This document shows positions 59,646 to 64,000 of a DNA stretch of 64,000 nt, in pieces (within the stretch, counting starts at the first letter, position 1; every line of letters begins with the position of its first letter). The stretch is from Mycolicibacterium bacteremicum (GTDB lineage Bacteria; Actinomycetota; Actinomycetes; Mycobacteriales; Mycobacteriaceae). Under the pieces are notes generated by a model, which saw only the letters and a program-made list of their open reading frames with translations, was not told where the DNA came from and did no database searches. Made by a program: the position numbers and the translations under genes. Location of the stretch: contig NZ_CALUAE010000011.1 in assembly GCF_943913955.1 (NCBI RefSeq), forward strand, positions 35,179 through 99,178, read 5' to 3'.

Positions 59646-60011
59646 ATGAAACCGATTGCCACGCTCGCGCTCGCCGGCCTCGCCGCGTCCATCGTCTCCG
59701 TCTCGGCCGCGCCCGCAGCGTCCGCCGCGCCGCCGTGCTCGGCGAGCAATCTGGCCACCGTCGCCAGCGGTGTGCTGGCGCAGGCCGGTGGCTATCTGGA
59801 CACCCACCCGTCGGCCAATGACGTGTTGACCGCGGCCGCCAATCAGCCCACCGCCGAGGCCGAGCAATCCATCCGGGGCTACTTCCTGACGCACCCGGGC
59901 GAATTCCTGGACTTGCAGAACATCGCGCGGCCGCTGATCGACCTGCGTCGCTCGTGCGGCGTGGCGGTGTCGCCCGGCCAGTTGGCGGCGCTGATCGACG
60001 CGCTCAGCTAG
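59646..60011 (+). CDS. Secreted heme-binding protein (MHB domain, Rv0203-like)
   Basis: The 121-residue protein has a Sec signal peptide (ATLALAGLAASIVSVSAAPAASA) and a mature helical domain. The pattern is PCSASNLATVASGVLAQAGGYLDTHP, NQPTAEAEQSIRGYFLTHPGEFLDLQNIARPL and RRSCG. Two Cys probably form a disulfide. This matches the mycobacterial hemophore-like family that carries heme in the periplasm. It lies near the iron transporter operon. It overlaps the convergent DUF1330-like gene by 4 bases. Confidence 0.85.
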   Translation: MKPIATLALAGLAASIVSVSAAPAASAAPPCSASNLATVASGVLAQAGGYLDTHPSANDVLTAAANQPTAEAEQSIRGYFLTHPGEFLDLQNIARPLIDLRRSCGVAVSPGQLAALIDALS

Positions 60012-60340
60012 GGGTTCCGGTGCGCGCGTAGCAGCGGCCCCAGACCGTCCAGACGGTCGAACAGGTGCCATACGTAGTTCGTCGTGCCGTCGATTCGGTG
60101 CGGATGCAGGTCGGCCAGATCGGGATCGTCGTTATAGGCGTCGAAGCCTTCGCGCGATTCCCACAGCACCAGGATCATGACCTGCCGGGGTGCGATCTCG
60201 CCGACGACGGACTCCTGGAATCCGCCGAGCGCGACGACGGTGCCGCCGTGCTTGGCGATCGCCTCCGGTGCGCGGCGCGAGTACTGCAGATATTCGTCGG
60301 CATCGGCGATGTCGAAGAGGTTGAGCGCGTAGACCGGCAT
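60008..60340 (-). CDS. DUF1330-like small protein
   Basis: The 110-residue protein has the ferredoxin-like dimeric alpha-beta-barrel pattern: VYALNLFDIADADEYLQYSRRAPEAIAKHGG, then VMILVLWESREGFDAYNDDPDLADL. This is typical of DUF1330/EthD-like proteins. ATG has GAGGGAG upstream. Function unknown. Confidence 0.75.
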   Translation of the reverse strand: MPVYALNLFDIADADEYLQYSRRAPEAIAKHGGTVVALGGFQESVVGEIAPRQVMILVLWESREGFDAYNDDPDLADLHPHRIDGTTNYVWHLFDRLDGLGPLLRAHRNP

Positions 60341-60382
60341 GGAACTCCCTCTGGTGGCTGTCCCAGCACGGTAGCGCGCGGC

Positions 60383-61201
60383 TCAGAGGCGGCCGTGGCG
60401 GCTGCGCACGAAGCTGTACGCGCCGAACGCGGCGATGCCCAGCGCGGCGATGATCAACAGGAACTTGCCGAACGGCGCCTGGCCCAGGGTCTTGACCGCC
60501 GCGTCCAGTCCGGAGGCCTTGGCCGGATCGGCCTGCAGGGTGGCGAAGACGACGAGGATCCCGGCGCCGGCGAGCACGAGGCCCTTCGCGGTGTATCCCG
60601 CGACGCCGACGGCGGTGATACCGGTGCCGCCCGACACTTGCAGGTCCTTGAAGAACTTCTTCGAGACGCCCTTGTAGACGTGGTAGCCGCCGACACCGAG
60701 CACGCCGAGACCGACCACGATCAGGACGGCCTTGCCCCACCCGGACTGCATCAGCTGAGCCGACAGCCCGGAATTCTGTTGGCCGCTGGATTGACCGGCA
60801 CCCATCGCGAACCGCAACGCGGAGAAGGCGATCGCGATGTTGGCCACGGCCAGACCGACGGACTTCGCGCGTTTCCAGGCCGGTGAATCGTCGTTACCGC
60901 GGCGTTCGCTGGGCTTCGAGCCGACCACCGCTTCGGCCAGGTGCCACAACCCGAGTGCGAACAGACCCAGCGCAGCGATCCACAACATCACCTTCCCGCC
61001 GGTCTGTGCGGCCAGGGTCGCCAACGCGCCCGACTGATCGGCATTACCGCCGCTGCCGAGCGCGAGCCGCAGGATGATGTAGCCCAGCAGCAGGTGCAGC
61101 ACGCCACTGGCCGCGAAGCCGGCGCGTGCGCCGTACTGGAAGGCATCGCTGTCGGTGGCCCGATCCACCGCTCCGTGGACCTGGCTCGCGCTGGTACCCA
61201 T
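60383..61201 (-). CDS. DUF1206 membrane protein, copy A
   Basis: The 272-residue protein has about six transmembrane helices in three repeated pairs. Examples are YGARAGFAASGVLHLLLGYIILRLALG, VMLWIAALGLFALGLWHLAEAVVG and GLVLAGAGILVVFATLQADP..A.GLDAAVKTLG. These are DUF1206 hallmarks. ATG has GGGGAG upstream. A second DUF1206 gene lies 0.7 kb away on the other strand. Confidence 0.85.
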   Translation of the reverse strand: MGTSASQVHGAVDRATDSDAFQYGARAGFAASGVLHLLLGYIILRLALGSGGNADQSGALATLAAQTGGKVMLWIAALGLFALGLWHLAEAVVGSKPSERRGNDDSPAWKRAKSVGLAVANIAIAFSALRFAMGAGQSSGQQNSGLSAQLMQSGWGKAVLIVVGLGVLGVGGYHVYKGVSKKFFKDLQVSGGTGITAVGVAGYTAKGLVLAGAGILVVFATLQADPAKASGLDAAVKTLGQAPFGKFLLIIAALGIAAFGAYSFVRSRHGRL

Positions 61202-61350
61202 GTCATTCTCCCCGTGGCCGCTGGCATTCGATGGCCCCGGGTACCCCCTTTTTGACGCGTGCGAAACCGATCAGATGCCGCAGTGCCGGCACCGTCGTGG
61301 GCGGCCGGTATCGGCGTGTGACGTCCCCGCGTCCGGGGTAGTCGCCCCTG

Positions 61351-61830
61351 ATGCAGACGTTCCTGCCGTACGAATCGTTCGCCGAGAGCGCGCTGGTGCT
61401 CGACGCGAAGCGGCTCGGCAAGCAGCGTGTGGAGACCATCCAGGTGCTGCGGGCGTTGACGGTGCCCGGTTACGGCTGGCGCCGCCATCCCGCCGCGGCG
61501 ATGTGGGCCGGCTATGAGGAGGCGGTGGTGCGTTACGGGCTCGACATCTGCGCGGCCTGGTCCGAACGGGGTCACGGTGACACCTGCGCGGCGACGATGG
61601 TGGCGGATCTGACGCAGGCGACGGGTATCGGATCGGTGCGTACCCAGACGCAGTTGCGCGCCGACGGCGAGCTGCCGCCGTGGTTGGGTGACGACCTGTT
61701 TCACCGCAGTCATCGATCGGCGTTGCTGCGCAAGGATCCGCCGCATTACGGTCCACTGTTTCCCGGGGTCCCCGACGACCTGCCCTATGTCTGGCCGGCC
61801 TCGGATCGGGAGCGCCGGATCCCGGTCTAG
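61351..61830 (+). CDS. Pyrimidine-dimer DNA glycosylase (endonuclease V-like, MSMEG_6728 family)
   Basis: The 159-residue protein begins QTFLPYESFAESALVLDAKRLGKQRVETIQVLRAL, the conserved N-terminus of the Pyr_excise family related to phage T4 endonuclease V. It also has WRRHPAAAMWAGYEEAVVRYG and FHRSHRSALLRKDPPHYGPLFPG. The family cuts UV-induced cyclobutane dimers, but activity of this branch is inferred. It lies between two DUF1206 genes. Confidence 0.8.
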   Translation: MQTFLPYESFAESALVLDAKRLGKQRVETIQVLRALTVPGYGWRRHPAAAMWAGYEEAVVRYGLDICAAWSERGHGDTCAATMVADLTQATGIGSVRTQTQLRADGELPPWLGDDLFHRSHRSALLRKDPPHYGPLFPGVPDDLPYVWPASDRERRIPV

Positions 61831-61927
61831 GTCGGTGCCGGGATGTGCGGCCTGACTGACGATACGGTGGCCCGGGGCCTATACCGTTGCTCGGACAGTT
61901 CTTTCGACACCATGGAGGCGCGCGGGC

Positions 61928-62767
61928 GTGCTCGCTGCTCGATCTGCCCGCGGGTGGCGGGCATTCAAGGGTGCGGTGAACAGGGCCACCGAAAGCCGGA
62001 CCGTCGAGACGATTGCCCGCATCGGATACCCCGTGAGTGGAGTCCTGCATCTCCTGATCGCCTACATCATCGCGCGTATCGCGTTCGGTTTCCGGGGCGA
62101 GGCCGACCAGACGGGGGCGTTGGCGGTACTCGCCGGGCAGCGCGGCGGGTCGGTGTCGTTGTGGGTGGTGGCATTCGGTCTGTTCGCGCTGTCGATGTGG
62201 CGGCTGGCCGAGGTGGTGCTCGGTCTGCATCCGGGCGAGAGCTCCCGTGCGCACATGCGGGATACCCCGCTGGTCAACCGGCTCAAGGCCCTCGGACTTG
62301 CCATCGTCTACCTGGCGCTGGCCGGTGCGGCGGTGCAGTTCGCGATCGGGGTGGGCCGCTACGGCAGTGAGCGGGCGGCGGGGCTCAGTGCCCGGTTGAT
62401 GCAAACCGGTGGCGGTAAAGCCGTGCTCGTCGGCATCGGGGTGGCGGTCGCGATGTTCGGCGGCTACTTCATCTACAAGGGTGCCTCGCGCAGGTTCCTG
62501 CGTGACCTGACCATGCCGGGTGGGCAGGTGATGACCGTGCTGGGACTGGTCGGCCATGTCGCGGAGGGCATTGTGCTGTCTGCGGCCGGGGTCTCGGTGA
62601 TCGCAGCATCGTTCCTGCAGGATCCGGCACGGGCCACAGGTCTGGATGCGGCCGTGCGGGCGCTGGGGGAGACGCAATACGGCCAGGCGACCTTGCTGGC
62701 CGCCGCGGTGGGCTTTGCCGCGTACGGGTTGTACAGCATTGCGCTGACGAGGTATTCGCGGATGTGA
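61928..62767 (+). CDS. DUF1206 membrane protein, copy B
   Basis: The 279-residue protein is a paralogue of copy A: ARIGYPVSGVLHLLIAYIIARIAFG, SLWVVAFGLFALSMWRLAEVVLG, GLSARLMQTGGGKAVLVGIG and DPARATGLDAAVRALGETQYGQATL align along the length. About six helices are predicted. GTG start with GGAGG 9 bases before. Function unknown. Confidence 0.85.
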   Translation: MLAARSARGWRAFKGAVNRATESRTVETIARIGYPVSGVLHLLIAYIIARIAFGFRGEADQTGALAVLAGQRGGSVSLWVVAFGLFALSMWRLAEVVLGLHPGESSRAHMRDTPLVNRLKALGLAIVYLALAGAAVQFAIGVGRYGSERAAGLSARLMQTGGGKAVLVGIGVAVAMFGGYFIYKGASRRFLRDLTMPGGQVMTVLGLVGHVAEGIVLSAAGVSVIAASFLQDPARATGLDAAVRALGETQYGQATLLAAAVGFAAYGLYSIALTRYSRM

Positions 62768-62799
62768 GTGCAACGGTTGTGCGGCCCGAGTGGCGTGAC

Positions 62800-62805
62800 C
62801 ATAAT
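62800..62805 (+). promoter_or_regulatory. -10 box for the GAF-domain gene
   Basis: CATAAT ends 7 bases before ATG 62813 with no ribosome site between them, as in a leaderless transcript. Confidence 0.4.
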
Positions 62806-62812
62806 CGCGGCC

Positions 62813-63310
62813 ATGACCCCCGCTGATCCGTTCCAGACCGATTCCACGCCGGCACTGTCGGGGATCGCCCCGCAACTCGAAGAGCTTGCTGCCCGACTCG
62901 GTGTCAAGTCCGTGTTGGTGATGCGGTCGGACCCCGATTCCATGGTGGTTGCCGCCGCCGCCGGTGCGGCGACCGAGCACTACACCGTTGGCGCGGCCGG
63001 CCGGAAGGCCGGTGCGGACAACGGCCGGATTCCGTTGTACTGCGAGCGCGTCGTGGACACCGATGAGGCTCTCTACGTTCAGGATTCGCGGGTCGATGAC
63101 ACCTTCGCCGGCAACGAGGACGAGACGGAGTTCGGTCTGCACAACTACCTCGGGGTGGCGGTGCATGACGGCGCCGGTCGGGTGGTGGGCACCGTCTGCG
63201 TGCTCGACGACACCGCGCGTGAGTACACCGATGCCGAGCGTGCCGAGTTGGAGCGGGTACGTGCCGAGGTCGAGAAGGTGGTGGCCACCGACAGCGACGC
63301 GCTGGGCTGA
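62813..63310 (+). CDS. Stand-alone GAF-domain protein
   Basis: The 165-residue protein is one GAF domain: IAPQLEELAARLGVKSVLVMRSDP, YCERVVDTDEALYVQDSRVDDTFAGN, LHNYLGVAVHDGAGRVVGTVCVLDDTAREYTDAERAELERV. There is no attached kinase, cyclase or DNA-binding domain. It probably senses a small molecule or redox state. The single Cys pattern does not fit free-methionine sulfoxide reductase. Confidence 0.8.
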   Translation: MTPADPFQTDSTPALSGIAPQLEELAARLGVKSVLVMRSDPDSMVVAAAAGAATEHYTVGAAGRKAGADNGRIPLYCERVVDTDEALYVQDSRVDDTFAGNEDETEFGLHNYLGVAVHDGAGRVVGTVCVLDDTAREYTDAERAELERVRAEVEKVVATDSDALG

Positions 63311-63363
63311 CGGTGTTCGTGCGGTCGGTGTGGATGAACCGGTGACTGGGGATAACCAGGGTT

Positions 63364-63384
63364 CCCCGGCGTCGCTGCCCGGGG
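63364..63384. terminator. Weak terminator after the GAF gene
   Basis: A 6-bp stem (63364-63369 with 63379-63384) is followed by G and TTTGT, in the 99-base gap before yraN. The short stem makes this tentative. Confidence 0.3.
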
Positions 63385-63409
63385 GTTTGTCGGGGCCCGG
63401 GGTGACGGT

Positions 63410-63784
63410 GTGTCCATGGAAATCTGGACTCGCGCCGAGATCGGTGCCTTGGGGGAACAGCTCGCGGTCGATCACCTGACCTCGCGCGGTTTGACCGTGC
63501 TGGAACGTAATTGGCGGTGCCGGTTCGGCGAACTGGATGTGATCGCCTTCGACCCGGTCGGGCGCATCGTGGTGTTCGTCGAGGTGAAGGCGCGCACCAC
63601 GGACCGGTTCGGTGGTGTCGCCTACGCCGTCACCCCGGACAAGCTGCGTCGGCTGCGACGGCTGGTCGGGTTGTGGCTGGCGGCTCATCCGGGGCACTAC
63701 GCGGGGACGCGTCTGGATGTCATCGGGGTCCGGTTCGGTCGCACCCGGGAACCCGAACTCAGCCATCTCGAGGCGGTCGGCTGA
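63410..63784 (+). CDS. YraN/UPF0102 nuclease-like protein
   Basis: The 124-residue protein has the UPF0102 pattern: GALGEQLAVDHLTSRGLTVLERNWRCRFGELDVIAFD and VVFVEVKAR, with the Glu, Asp and Glu-x-Lys of Holliday-junction-resolvase-like nucleases. It corresponds to the gene before comM in M. tuberculosis. GTG 63410 or ATG 63416 may be the start. Its stop overlaps the comM ATG by one base. Confidence 0.88.
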   Translation: MSMEIWTRAEIGALGEQLAVDHLTSRGLTVLERNWRCRFGELDVIAFDPVGRIVVFVEVKARTTDRFGGVAYAVTPDKLRRLRRLVGLWLAAHPGHYAGTRLDVIGVRFGRTREPELSHLEAVG

Positions 63785-64000
63785 TGGCGCTCGGTCGGGC
63801 GTTCGCGGTGGCCATCCGCGGGCTGGACGGGATCACGGTCGAGATCGAGGCACACATCAGTGGCGGCCTACCGGGTGTGCATCTGGTCGGGTTGCCCGAC
63901 ACCGCCCTGCAGGAGTCCCGCGATCGGGTGCGGGCGGCGATCACATTCCCTGTCAAGTCAGCGTGTCGAACCCAACTTTGGTTCTATATTCGGCCTTGCT
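63784..64000 (+). CDS. ComM/YifB-type Mg-chelatase-like ATPase, 5' part, apparently interrupted
   Basis: Codons 1-54 (ALGRAFAVAIRGLDG, ISGGLPGVHLVGLPDTAL, QESRDRVRAAI) match the N-terminal domain of ComM/YifB, an AAA+ helicase for DNA branch migration. The family then continues with a TNxG...ARLTLALSPA segment. Here, after about base 63945, the translation becomes TFPVKSACRTQLWFYIRPC, and the last 59 bases fall to about 47% GC. No stop occurs before the window ends. An inserted mobile element or other junction is the simplest reading. Confidence 0.7.
   Translation, partial: MALGRAFAVAIRGLDGITVEIEAHISGGLPGVHLVGLPDTALQESRDRVRAAITFPVKSACRTQLWFYIRPC

Noticed and set aside
61271..63766. 831-codon open frame on the minus strand
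   Set aside because: It runs antisense through five well-supported genes, has no protein-family motif and has the Arg/Pro/His-rich composition typical of shadow frames in high-GC DNA.
1..64000. tRNA, rRNA or CRISPR array
   Set aside because: No cloverleaf with TTCGA-type T-loop, no rRNA-like stretch and no regularly spaced repeats with unique spacers were seen by eye; a covariance-model scan could still find small RNAs.

Overview
The window reads as a chromosome segment of a Mycobacterium/Mycolicibacterium-type actinobacterium. It is GC-rich, about two thirds G+C in the lines I counted by hand. It carries sepIVA, glnD-linked amt/glnB, LppW, an MHB-type heme-binding protein and an EspA/EspK-type secretion module. 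Its core gene order (rsmD, coaD, sepIVA, yceD, rnc, mutM, acyP, smc, ftsY, amt, glnB, glnD, ffh, amidohydrolase, rpsP, khpA, rimM, trmD, lppW, rplS, lepB, rnhB, DUF2469, yraN, comM) follows the known mycobacterial order. Two-component SfnB/SsuD sulfur scavenging, osmolyte synthesis and many extra transporters suggest an environmental rapid grower. No tRNA, rRNA, CRISPR array or complete insertion sequence was seen.

Layout. 0-11.6 kb: core genes (RsmD, CoaD, SepIVA, YceD, RNase III, Fpg, acylphosphatase, SMC), with an SsuD/SfnB-type sulfonate/sulfone pair on the minus strand and a Pro-rich membrane protein. 11.6-20.4 kb: an accessory type VII secretion (ESX)-associated locus. It has an EspC/F-like protein with a YxxxD signal, an EspK-like protein, a membrane protein with a duplicated Cys-bounded ectodomain, two lipoproteins, and an EspA/EspE-headed 798-residue putative effector. 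The middle of this locus (about 13.9-19.6 kb) is clearly poorer in GC than both ends. 20.4-23.1 kb: a small membrane operon resembling NorE/NorF (COX III/IV-like) and a type 2 IPP isomerase. smc and ftsY are neighbours in M. tuberculosis, so the whole 11.6-23.2 kb block looks inserted.

23.2-35.7 kb: FtsY, a nitrogen operon amt-glnB-glnD preceded by two GlnR-like boxes, a molybdopterin oxidoreductase, Ffh, an amidohydrolase and a diflavin reductase. 35.7-37.6 kb: tandem D,D-carboxypeptidases separated by a 37-bp direct repeat. 37.7-42.5 kb: a three-gene operon for the osmolyte N-acetylglutaminylglutamine amide. 43.2-49.2 kb: the rpsP-khpA-rimM-trmD and rplS-lepB-rnhB translation/export/repair clusters. 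49.2-52.6 kb: dienelactone hydrolase, CoA transferase and acyl-CoA thioesterase.

52.5-60.0 kb: a translationally coupled operon of ferric-iron ABC transporter genes that ends in an 838-residue adenylation/carrier/membrane-acyltransferase fusion. It has an iron-box-like palindrome upstream and a secreted heme-binding protein nearby. 60.0-64 kb: a DUF1330-like protein, two DUF1206 membrane proteins flanking a pyrimidine-dimer glycosylase, a GAF protein, YraN, and a comM start that leaves its family after about 54 codons in the last 55-60 bases. This last point suggests a mobile-element junction at the window edge.
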